Origin: Flavobacteriales bacterium
GTDB lineage: Bacteria > Bacteroidota > Bacteroidia > Flavobacteriales_D > Sanyastnellaceae
DNA length: 9,056 nucleotides
Reading direction: 5' to 3'
Assembly (NCBI GenBank): GCA_028825055.1
Contig: JAPKAW010000067.1
Coordinates: 1-9,056 of the forward strand
The first letter of the stretch is position 1. Each line of letters starts with the position of its first letter. The notes beneath the pieces are model-generated. The model made no database searches, was not told the origin of the DNA, and saw nothing but the letters and a program-made list of their open reading frames with translations. Made by a program: the position numbers and the translations under genes. Positions 1-5,206 of the stretch are shown one piece after another.

Positions 1-373
1 CGCAAATTTGCATCGTGTCAAAAACGGTGGAGTGGAAGCCCGCGTGCAGGTATTCGTCTAATGTGGCATGAATGAAGCCTTTAAAACGGGATTTATGTTG
101 CTCGTAAAGCCGCTGGTGCTCATCCCAAAGAGTGACTTCTCCGCATGTAATTGTGAAGCGGCTTTCGACCCGATTCTTGATTTTTCGATGTCGCTTTTTA
201 ATGGAATACTGATCCAAACCCAATCGGATGTTGACCACAGAAAAAACGTCGGCATCTACACACAATAAATCCATCTTGTAGAGCATCACCGAACCTCGAA
301 ACCAACCAGAAGCGAGGTACTGGTCGTAACGAGCGTGTGTGAGCTTTCGCGGAAAATGTGTTTGTACCAGCAA
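1..373 (-). CDS. Arginyl-tRNA-protein transferase-like protein, N-terminal part (cut by window edge)
   Basis: The minus strand is open from a stop at 413-415 through position 1. I take TTG at 373-371 as the start because no ATG precedes the conserved part, which gives 124 visible residues. Family-like features are GWFR (residues 23-26), a stretch like 'YS.VNIRL' (44-51), a basic KKRHRK patch (59-64), 'HQRLYEQHKSRF' (86-97), a TL..YL segment (104-109) and VFDT (117-120). These resemble the ATE_C/GNAT-type arginine-tRNA-protein transferases annotated in Bacteroidota, which add an amino acid from charged tRNA to protein N-termini (N-degron pathway). The Cys-rich N-terminal domain of eukaryotic ATE1 is absent. 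The gene begins 10 nt after the stomatin stop codon, so it is probably the third gene of the nfeD-stomatin operon. The catalytic C-terminal half lies outside the window. The assignment is from motif memory, and the exact start is uncertain. Confidence 0.62.
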   Translation of the reverse strand, partial: MLVQTHFPRKLTHARYDQYLASGWFRGSVMLYKMDLLCVDADVFSVVNIRLGLDQYSIKKRHRKIKNRVESRFTITCGEVTLWDEHQRLYEQHKSRFKGFIHATLDEYLHAGFHSTVFDTMQIC

Positions 374-383
374 GTCTGAGTAC

Positions 384-1379
384 TTAGTCTTTGGTGGCGT
401 TGAGCAATTCTTTCATTCCGCCTACGCTACCCATCAGCCCGCTAGCCTCATACGGCATGAAGACTGTTTTACTTCCGACTCCGCCATCGCGTAAAACTTG
501 TTCCAATGTCTCAATGTACCTGACGGCAATCAAGTACTGGGCCGGATCGGCTTTTGTGTCCGCAACCGCAATGGAGATGCGTCGAATGGCTTCGGCTTCA
601 GCTTCGGCTATGGCTAATCGTGCCGTGGCTTCGCCTTCAGCCTCAAGAATACGGGCTTGTTTCTGGCCTTCGGCCTGATTGATTTCTGCGCCTTTTTGAC
701 CTTCGGCTTCCAAAATAGCCGCCCGCTTGGTGCCTTCGGCTTCAATGATTTGTCCACGACGTGTCCGTTCGGCTCGCATCTGCTTCTCCATGGCTTCCTT
801 GATATCCACAGGAGGGTTGATGTCTTGCAGCTCGACTCGGTTGACCTTGACTCCCCATTTGTTGGTGGCCTCGTCAAGGATGGCACGCAGCTTCATGTTG
901 ATTGTATCCCGAGAGCTGAGGCATTCATCCAATTCCAATTCTCCGATAATATTTCGTAACGTCGTCTGTGTCAGCTTCTCAATAGCATTGGGAAGGTTGT
1001 TGATTTCATAAACGGCCTTGACAGGATCTACGATTTGAAAGTAAATCAAGGCATTGATCTCAGTGACCACATTGTCCTTCGTGATCACCCCTTGCTTGGG
1101 GAAATCAAAAACAGTTTCTCGCAAGTCTACACGCTCGCGCATTTTGTACTGGGTGATTTGACGACCGTCAGGAGTCTCGAGGGTCATGCGCCATGCGATA
1201 TCACGGGGGCGGTCGATGATCGGGATGATGATGTTGATCCCGGCAGCCAAGGTGGCGCGGTATTTACCGAGGCGTTCGATAACCAAAGCTTCGCTTTGCC
1301 TAACAATGCGGACGCCTTTGACAATTATGACAGCAGCCAATAAGAAGAGTATAGTAGCTAAAATGATGGTAGCATTCAT
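384..1379 (-). CDS. qmcA: Stomatin/paraslipin-like SPFH (band 7) membrane protein
   Basis: This 331-residue protein has one N-terminal membrane helix (about residues 3-22). A band 7/SPFH domain follows: VRIVRQSEALVIERLGKY at 23-40, 'GINIIIPIIDR' at 47-57, then 'VITKDNVVTEINALIYFQIVDP' around 98-119. A long alpha-helical tail comes next (about 195-270). The tail carries four EAEG/QAEG motifs spaced 11 residues apart (213, 224, 235, 246), as expected for the coiled coil of stomatin-like proteins. Such proteins form large membrane-associated oligomers and organise membrane microdomains, and QmcA in E. coli is the closest familiar homologue. Its partner NfeD is encoded immediately upstream, with the start codon overlapping the nfeD stop in an ATGA. 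That is the classic nfeD-stomatin operon and supports both calls. The gene is full length with no visible defect. The symbol is by family resemblance. Confidence 0.93.
   Translation of the reverse strand: MNATIILATILFLLAAVIIVKGVRIVRQSEALVIERLGKYRATLAAGINIIIPIIDRPRDIAWRMTLETPDGRQITQYKMRERVDLRETVFDFPKQGVITKDNVVTEINALIYFQIVDPVKAVYEINNLPNAIEKLTQTTLRNIIGELELDECLSSRDTINMKLRAILDEATNKWGVKVNRVELQDINPPVDIKEAMEKQMRAERTRRGQIIEAEGTKRAAILEAEGQKGAEINQAEGQKQARILEAEGEATARLAIAEAEAEAIRRISIAVADTKADPAQYLIAVRYIETLEQVLRDGGVGSKTVFMPYEASGLMGSVGGMKELLNATKD
633..743 (-). repeat. 33-bp coding repeats in stomatin tail (AEG hendecads)
   Basis: Residues 213-249 of the stomatin-like protein repeat every 11 residues as (E/Q)AEG.(K/A)... 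On the plus strand this appears as recurring 'cttcggc(t/c)t' blocks about 33 bp apart. An 11-residue period fits a right-handed coiled coil, as known for SPFH proteins. It is a protein structural repeat, not a mobile element. Confidence 0.8.
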
Positions 1380-1828
1380 GGTGCGGTAGTTGATTGAATG
1401 ATAAGTGTATTGCTTTCTACGCGGATGATTCGAACCATGGCACCAACGGGAGGTGGTGTGGCTCCTTGAGGGTCCAATTCAGAACGCCAATCGTCGCCGT
1501 CAATTTTACAACGACCGAGTCCGGTCTGGGGGTCAAATGCGACGGTGACGCGCGCCTTCTTATCAATAAGGGCCTCGACTCCGGTATTGAGTTCAGGTCC
1601 GGAGTATCCAAAGCGCAAGGCCAAGGGCCGAAGAAAGATAAAAGCAATCAGACTAGTTACAGCTGTAACGGTTAGTTGCAAAGCGAAACCAGCACCTAAG
1701 CTAGCAGCTATTGCACCGCCGAATGCGCCTACGCCCAAGCAGGCCAAAACGAATCCAGGCACGAATACTTCACAAATCAATAGCGCGAGTGCCGCTGCTA
1801 TCCATAGTTGCCAGTTTTCCCATTCCAT
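1376..1828 (-). CDS. nfeD: NfeD-like membrane protein (short form, no protease domain)
   Basis: This 150-residue protein has three closely packed hydrophobic helices (about residues 7-24, 27-46 and 49-68). A soluble C-terminal segment (about 80-147) follows, with the look of the NfeD OB-fold: 'GRCKIDGDDWRSEL' around 104-117 matches the family pattern of a Gly-start strand ending in a conserved Trp. The length suits the short NfeD class that lacks the ClpP-like serine protease domain. These proteins pair with stomatin/SPFH proteins and are thought to stabilise their membrane assemblies. The adjacent downstream gene is such a partner, overlapping by 4 bp, so the two are almost certainly co-transcribed and translationally coupled. 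The ATG start at 1828 lies 39 bp from the divergent DUF962 gene. A TAnnTTTG-like box sits 4 nt upstream. Confidence 0.88.
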   Translation of the reverse strand: MEWENWQLWIAAALALLICEVFVPGFVLACLGVGAFGGAIAASLGAGFALQLTVTAVTSLIAFIFLRPLALRFGYSGPELNTGVEALIDKKARVTVAFDPQTGLGRCKIDGDDWRSELDPQGATPPPVGAMVRIIRVESNTLIIQSTTAP

Positions 1829-1832
1829 GGGT

Positions 1833-1840
1833 CGAAGTTA
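1833..1840 (-). promoter_or_regulatory. Candidate -7 promoter box of nfeD
   Basis: On the minus strand TAACTTCG matches 7 of the 8 positions of the Bacteroidota -7 consensus TAnnTTTG (two of them unconstrained). It ends exactly 4 nt before the nfeD ATG. No convincing TTG/TTTG -33 element is visible at the usual distance, so this is a weak call. It gains support from the same 4-nt spacing upstream of coaE and rpe. If functional, the transcript would start at or beside the ATG. Confidence 0.3.
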
Positions 1841-1867
1841 AAGCGGAAACGTTGCATATTGGACGTT

Positions 1868-2341
1868 ATGAAAACGATGCAAGATTGGCTCGATGCCTAT
1901 GGCGTTAGTCACCAAAACCCGATCAACAAGTTATTTCATTGGATTTGTGTGCCGACCATCTTTATTTCCTTGGTAGGACTGCTCTCGCGAATCCCTCTTC
2001 CAGAATTGTTTGGAGCAGGTTGGGCCCCCTACTTGCATGTCGGCACAGCCTTGCTTTTGGGAGGGTTGGTCTTTTTCATTCGTTTGAGTCCGGTCATGGC
2101 GTTGACCATGGCTGTAATCTCTGCGTGTTCATTGTACGGCGTGAAGCTGATCAATATTCAAACAGGCGACGCAGCGGGATGGTATTATTTCGCAGCATTT
2201 GCCGTGGCTTGGATCGGACAATTCATTGGCCACAAGATTGAAGGCGAAAAACCCAGCTTTTTTGATGACTTGAAATTTCTCATGATTGGCCCGGCCTGGT
2301 TGGCAGGCTTCGTCCTGCAGAAATCAGGTATTCGTTATTGA
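1868..2341 (+). CDS. DUF962/Mpo1-like membrane protein
   Basis: From the ATG at 1868 the product is 157 residues. An upstream in-frame TTG at 1808 would run back into nfeD and add a poorly hydrophobic, basic leader, so I prefer 1868. The protein matches the DUF962/Mpo1 (YGL010w) family. It has an N-terminal 'HQNPINKLFHW..VP' block (residues 15-29, with H15, N20, H24, P29), several membrane helices, and a C-terminal 'IGHKIEGEKPSF' (120-131) followed by a GP motif (141-142). Yeast Mpo1 is an iron-dependent dioxygenase acting on 2-hydroxy fatty acids in the membrane, with the conserved histidines as likely iron ligands. Bacterial members are mostly uncharacterised, so the substrate here is unknown. 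Position 27 is Cys where the family often has Gly after HW. The gene is divergent from nfeD, and its last 7 bp overlap convergent coaE. Confidence 0.85.
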   Translation: MKTMQDWLDAYGVSHQNPINKLFHWICVPTIFISLVGLLSRIPLPELFGAGWAPYLHVGTALLLGGLVFFIRLSPVMALTMAVISACSLYGVKLINIQTGDAAGWYYFAAFAVAWIGQFIGHKIEGEKPSFFDDLKFLMIGPAWLAGFVLQKSGIRY

Positions 2342-2973
2342 AGCTGTTCGAGCAGCGTGGCGTGAATTGCCATCGCCTGTGGAATGAGTAGATCCTGAGG
2401 ACCGTTGTCAATCCGGTGCTGTGCGCAACCTTCTCTTTGTGCATCAGTCCACTGGTGCTCCATGCGCAGCGACGCTTTTTCTTGCGTCAATCCTGATCGC
2501 GTCATTGCGCGCTCCAGACGCAATGGTACGGGTGCAGAAACGGTGATCACTTGGTGACAGTCAAGGTGCGCCCCGCTTTCAAACAAAATGGCGGCTTCTC
2601 GAATCACATAGGGCGAATGAGAGAGGGATTGCATCCATGTTTTGAACGCATTCCGAATCAACGGGTGCACCCATTGGTTCAATGCGGCCAACCCTTCTGA
2701 ATCCTGGAATACCCGTTCCCCTAGCAATGCGCGGTGAATGTCTACGCAATTTCCGGCTTCTATCACCGCGAGGTCTTGGCCAAACCTTTCCAAGACTTGA
2801 TTCCGGAGATCCGCGTGCATGCGATATACGGTATGCCCTGCGATATCAGCGTCCCATCGAGGGATTCCGAGCGACTCAAAGATCTGTCCCACGGTCGTTT
2901 TTCCACTGCCGAGTCCTCCGGTCAGTCCGATAATCGGAACAACATTTGCTGTGCTTGTGGAAAAGTCCTCCAT
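2335..2973 (-). CDS. coaE: Dephospho-CoA kinase
   Basis: CoaE phosphorylates the 3'-hydroxyl of dephospho-CoA with ATP, the last step of coenzyme A synthesis in the cytosol. The 212-residue product has the P-loop GLTGGLGSGKTT (residues 16-27) and a 'DAD' acidic motif (41-43) after the first helix-strand unit. It also has WVHP (101-104), 'ILFESG' (129-134), and the lid-like 'RLERAMTRSGLTQEKASLRMEHQ' region (152-174) with its spaced arginines. A terminal IDN (188-190) completes the family pattern. Length is typical, with about ten extra residues before the first strand. The gene is divergent from rpe across 43 bp and convergent with the DUF962 gene. Its TAA (2335-2337) lies inside the end of that gene, leaving no room for a separate terminator. 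Confidence 0.95.
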   Translation of the reverse strand: MEDFSTSTANVVPIIGLTGGLGSGKTTVGQIFESLGIPRWDADIAGHTVYRMHADLRNQVLERFGQDLAVIEAGNCVDIHRALLGERVFQDSEGLAALNQWVHPLIRNAFKTWMQSLSHSPYVIREAAILFESGAHLDCHQVITVSAPVPLRLERAMTRSGLTQEKASLRMEHQWTDAQREGCAQHRIDNGPQDLLIPQAMAIHATLLEQLQ

Positions 2974-2977
2974 GGTA

Positions 2978-2985
2978 CAAAGGTG
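2978..2985 (-). promoter_or_regulatory. Candidate -7 promoter box of coaE
   Basis: The minus strand reads CACCTTTG, matching TAnnTTTG except for the first base, and ends 4 nt before the coaE ATG. No clear TTG -33 element lies at the usual spacing. Such a position would give a transcript with almost no 5' leader. Confidence 0.35.
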
Positions 2986-3004
2986 AATGAAATGCTCGGA
3001 ATCT

Positions 3005-3012
3005 CACCTTTG
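3005..3012 (+). promoter_or_regulatory. Candidate -7 promoter box of rpe
   Basis: The plus strand reads CACCTTTG, the mirror copy of the coaE box, ending 4 nt before the rpe ATG at 3017. If this is the promoter, the in-frame ATG at 2987 lies upstream of the transcript and cannot be the start. That agrees with family length. A -33 element is not evident. Confidence 0.35.
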
Positions 3013-3016
3013 CTTC

Positions 3017-3670
3017 ATGGGACATTTACTCGCACCTTCGATGCTGGCTTCTGATTTCGCGAATTTGCAACGCGACATGGAAATGATTAATGCCTCTGAG
3101 GCCGACTGGTTTCACTTGGATGTGATGGACGGGGTCTTTGTTCCCAACATCAGTTTTGGCATGCCCGTAATCGAAGCCATGGCCAAGCACGCTGCTAAAC
3201 CATTGGATGTGCACTTGATGATCGTTGATCCAGATCGCTACCTCAAGACTTTTGCTGACTTGGGTGCCCGGGTCCTTACGGTTCATTTGGAGGCTTGTAA
3301 TCACTTGCACCGCACGCTTTCAGCCATCCGCGATTTGGGAATGCTCGCCGGAGTCGCCGTCAATCCTCACACACCGGTAGAGGGCTTGTCCGATGTTTTG
3401 AATGACCTGGATCTGGTTTGCTTGATGTCGGTCAATCCCGGATTTGGTGGACAGAAGTTCATCCCAAAGACTCTCGACAAAACCCGCAAACTGCGCAATA
3501 TGATGAACGAGGCAGGTTCCAATGCGCACATCGAAATTGACGGGGGAGTGGGATTGAACAATTGGAAGAGCTTGGTCGATGCTGGTGCCGATGTGTTGGT
3601 CGCCGGCTCGTCGACATTCAAGGCGGCAGACCCCCATGCGGCCATCCGCGAAATGAAGGGGTTGCGCTAA
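3017..3670 (+). CDS. rpe: Ribulose-phosphate 3-epimerase
   Basis: Rpe interconverts ribulose 5-phosphate and xylulose 5-phosphate in the pentose phosphate pathway. From ATG 3017 the product is 217 residues and begins MGHLLAPSMLASDFANL, aligning with the usual N-terminus of this TIM-barrel family. An in-frame ATG at 2987 would add ten unusual residues (including two cysteines) and is less likely. Expected active-site residues are present: S8, the metal ligands H33 and D35 in 'WFHLDVMDG', H66 in 'LDVHLMI', and D175 in 'IEIDGGV'. The phosphate and loop segments 'VNPGFGGQKF' (139-148) and 'VAGSSTF' (195-201) are also there. D35 and D175 are the expected catalytic acid/base pair. The gene is divergent from coaE. 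It is the last housekeeping gene before a more AT-rich stretch. Confidence 0.96.
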   Translation: MGHLLAPSMLASDFANLQRDMEMINASEADWFHLDVMDGVFVPNISFGMPVIEAMAKHAAKPLDVHLMIVDPDRYLKTFADLGARVLTVHLEACNHLHRTLSAIRDLGMLAGVAVNPHTPVEGLSDVLNDLDLVCLMSVNPGFGGQKFIPKTLDKTRKLRNMMNEAGSNAHIEIDGGVGLNNWKSLVDAGADVLVAGSSTFKAADPHAAIREMKGLR

Positions 3671-3961
3671 AGAGCGACAGGACGTCTTGTCCAGACCGCC
3701 AACAAATTTCACTAAGCCTTGTGGGTCAATGACTTACGGGGCTTTTTGGTACCCATGTGTTTACCAGCGTGCTTACATTTATGAACAAGGGGAGGGAGTT
3801 GTGACTCCTTTTTCCATTAGTCTCGAACAATGGCTTAGATTGGAAAGTGAATTTAGTTTCCTCAAAAACTCAATAATCTTGGAGCCTTATTAGATTTTCT
3901 GAAAAGAAATGAAGATTCCCCTTTAGACTTTTAGATCCTTTTCCTTAACAACGAATAATCG
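3671..3961. other. AT-rich intergenic region without a supported gene
   Basis: These 291 bases follow rpe. Close to the stop, 3676-3691 forms a near-perfect palindrome (gacagg-acgt-cttgtc, one G-T wobble), but no T-run follows, so it is at best a weak hairpin. A 68-codon TTG-started frame (54 codons from its first ATG at 3729) crosses the region, but it has no recognisable domain or ribosome binding site. The composition becomes clearly richer in A and T toward the lipoprotein gene. No terminator or promoter could be assigned with confidence. Confidence 0.5.
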
Positions 3962-4522
3962 ATGAAATATATTAATGTTTACTGGTGCTTGGTCTTATTT
4001 ATTGCTAGCAGCACATTAACGGGTTGTGTGTCTTACTATTCCACGACTTCCCATGAATACATGTATCATGGCACCGATTTTCATGGCAATGGGGATTTTT
4101 TTTATGTTGCTTACGGGGTGTTCGGTTCCTCTAAGGCGATATATGATTATCAGCAGAGGGGAGATATAGAGAGAGGCCGGGTTGAGAGTGGATTGATTGC
4201 TGACGCAAAAGCAAATTTGAGATTTGGAAATGCTTTAGAACCTAATCAAGCTTACGCGAACCTAAGTGTTGATGTGATGAGGACGAAATCAGGCGTGCGA
4301 GGCGATGGGTATGTGAAAAAAATAGTAGTTGAAGCAGTTATTACGGCAGACATAATTGAATATGGTCAACCGCCCGCAGGCTATGGGTTGTCACCATCAG
4401 GGCAGATTGTATCAGACAAAAGCAAGCCGAACTATCAAAGTTTGAGGAGCAATAAGGTTTTTTCTGGCTCGCAAGCCGCGACAAGTATGCATTGCTCTGG
4501 AATCAGGCTGCGGGGAGAGTAA
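3962..4522 (+). pseudogene. Lipoprotein of unknown function, 5' part of a probably frameshifted gene
   Basis: The frame starts at ATG 3962 with a lipoprotein signal peptide: a hydrophobic stretch at residues 8-18 and the lipobox LTGC (C22), so the mature protein should be lipid-anchored. The following region, especially 'LIADAKANLRFG..LEPNQAYANLSVDVMRT' (78-108) and 'VVEAVITADIIEY' (122-134), resembles small Bacteroidota lipoproteins of the DUF6567 kind. This is from memory, and their function is unknown. Up to about residue 166 the sequence looks natural, then it degenerates into 'FSGSQAATSMHCSGIRLRGE'. From the six-T run at 4458-4463 the natural-looking sequence continues one base back (frame of 4462-4806) as FWLASRDKYALLWNQAAGRV. 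One added T would join both parts into a 281-residue protein. Alternatives are a sequencing error in the T-run, a real inactivating mutation, or translational slippage. Confidence 0.55.
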
Positions 4523-4806
4523 GTCTGGAGATCAACGGTTCTTGGCGCGCCGGCATTACAGAAGATGAAAATCATGGAATTTCTGAAGCTGAGATTTCAA
4601 AGCTCAAAGAAATGCTAGCTGAAAACCATGGACGATTTGGTGATCGTAACTGCCACCTCACTGTTATCGGTGATAAAAATCGAGTCGATCGATTTACGGA
4701 TGCCCTGAGGTCATGCTTTCTCACAGATGACGAAATCGAGCTGTGGTTTGAAGGACATGAATTTGATGACCCATGGCCACAAAACATGGTGAAGCTTTCG
4801 AATTAG
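4456..4806 (+). pseudogene. 3' part of the frameshifted lipoprotein gene
   Basis: This frame opens just after a TAA at 4453-4455. It has no ATG near its start; the first start-like codon is TTG at 4492, inside the upstream gene. It encodes residues such as 'WLASRDKYALLW' and 'VSLEINGSWRAGI', then a charged helix-rich tail ending 'EGHEFDDPWPQNMVKLSN'. Coding-like sequence begins before the TTG, so it is better read as the continuation of the lipoprotein frame after a -1 shift at 4458-4463 than as an independent 104-residue gene. I recognise no domain in it. The stop is followed after 17 nt by the stop of the opposite-strand sulfotransferase-like fragment. Confidence 0.45.
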
Positions 4807-4823
4807 GACGAGTCAGGCATCAA

Positions 4824-5147
4824 TCAATGAGAGGCGGGCACGTCCAGGACGTGGTCACTCGGCCAAGTTGGCCATGGCTTCTGAAGTATCTCCTGAAGTT
4901 CTTCATCGGCCAAAGCAACATATGATTTTTTCGAACGATGCAATTCAGACCTCTCGGGTTCATGAAATGAATCTGAATGCCCTAGCCACCTCAATAATGC
5001 GTTTACACTGGCCTCGCGCTTATGGACCAAGTCGGAAAAAGTGAGCACGGCATATGGAAGCCTATTCATCTCCACTAGTTGTTTCTGGAGGTTTCGGCGA
5101 AACCCTTCCAGAATTTCGTAAATAGGTCTGAGCGAGCGATTAAGAAT
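4824..5147 (-). pseudogene. Sulfotransferase-like C-terminal fragment
   Basis: The minus strand is open from 5147 (just after TAG at 5148-5150) to TGA at 4824-4826, 107 residues. There is no ATG near its beginning; GTG at 5075 would give 83 residues. The pattern 'FRRNLQKQLVEMNRLPYAVLTFSDLV' followed by 'VNALLRWLGH' resembles the C-terminal part of PAPS-dependent sulfotransferases. There a strand ending in an acidic-D-L motif is followed by a helix ending in '(F/W)LG'. The cofactor-binding N-terminal half is absent, and the sequence upstream (5148-5206) is full of stops in the expected direction. I therefore read it as a remnant of a truncated gene, though a small unrelated protein is possible. 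It sits between the broken lipoprotein and the giant repeat protein, which adds to the picture of a decayed stretch. Confidence 0.33.
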
Positions 5148-5170
5148 CTACCGAAACTAAGTGAGGTTTA

Positions 5171-5188
5171 TTGTTAATGAGTTGTTAA
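5171..5188 (+). promoter_or_regulatory. Direct repeat TTGTTAA x2 upstream of the giant gene
   Basis: TTGTTAA occurs at 5171-5177 and again at 5182-5188, an 11-bp period close to one DNA turn. It lies just upstream of the purine-rich ribosome binding site of the 5207 gene. It could be a regulator-binding direct repeat or contain a TTG -33 element, but no clear TAnnTTTG partner is visible. Confidence 0.25.
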
Positions 5189-5190
5189 AA

Positions 5191-5196
5191 AGAGGA
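5191..5196 (+). promoter_or_regulatory. Ribosome binding site of the giant secreted protein
   Basis: AGAGGA lies 10 nt before the ATG at 5207 and is the best Shine-Dalgarno-like sequence in the window. It supports this start over the in-frame ATGs at 5261 and 5270, which have no such site. Confidence 0.5.
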
Positions 5197-5206
5197 AATA
5201 ATTTCT

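Larger units (their letters stand above)
2978..3012. repeat. 9-bp perfect inverted repeat between coaE and rpe
   Basis: CAAAGGTGA at 2978-2986 is the exact reverse complement of TCACCTTTG at 3004-3012, with a 17-nt spacer. The repeat fills most of the 43-bp divergent spacer. Reading outward, each strand shows TCACCTTTG, four bases, then the ATG (TACC before coaE, CTTC before rpe). The symmetry about the two start codons suggests either two mirror-image promoter boxes or a dimer-binding operator controlling both genes. Confidence 0.6.

Noticed and set aside
58..268. Short frames on both strands (58-255 minus, 68-268 plus)
   Set aside because: Both overlap the arginyltransferase-like frame, which has family-like motifs; the short frames do not.
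391..1389. Several plus-strand open frames opposite the stomatin gene (391-678, 657-959, 727-1011, 1035-1343, 1186-1389)
   Set aside because: They are shadows of the repetitive, Ala/Glu-rich stomatin coding sequence and show no domain or plausible start context.
1808..1867. Upstream TTG at 1808 as the start of the DUF962 gene
   Set aside because: It would overlap the divergent nfeD gene and add a non-conserved basic leader; ATG 1868 precedes the conserved region at the usual distance.
2987..3016. Upstream ATG at 2987 as the rpe start
   Set aside because: It adds ten atypical residues and overlaps the candidate promoter box; the ATG at 3017 matches the family N-terminus.
3676..3691. Palindrome after rpe as a rho-independent terminator
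   Set aside because: The stem is short, includes a wobble pair and is not followed by a T-run.
3687..3893. Small plus-strand frame of 68 codons after rpe
   Set aside because: It starts on TTG, has no ribosome binding site, recognisable domain or signal peptide, and lies in AT-rich intergenic DNA.
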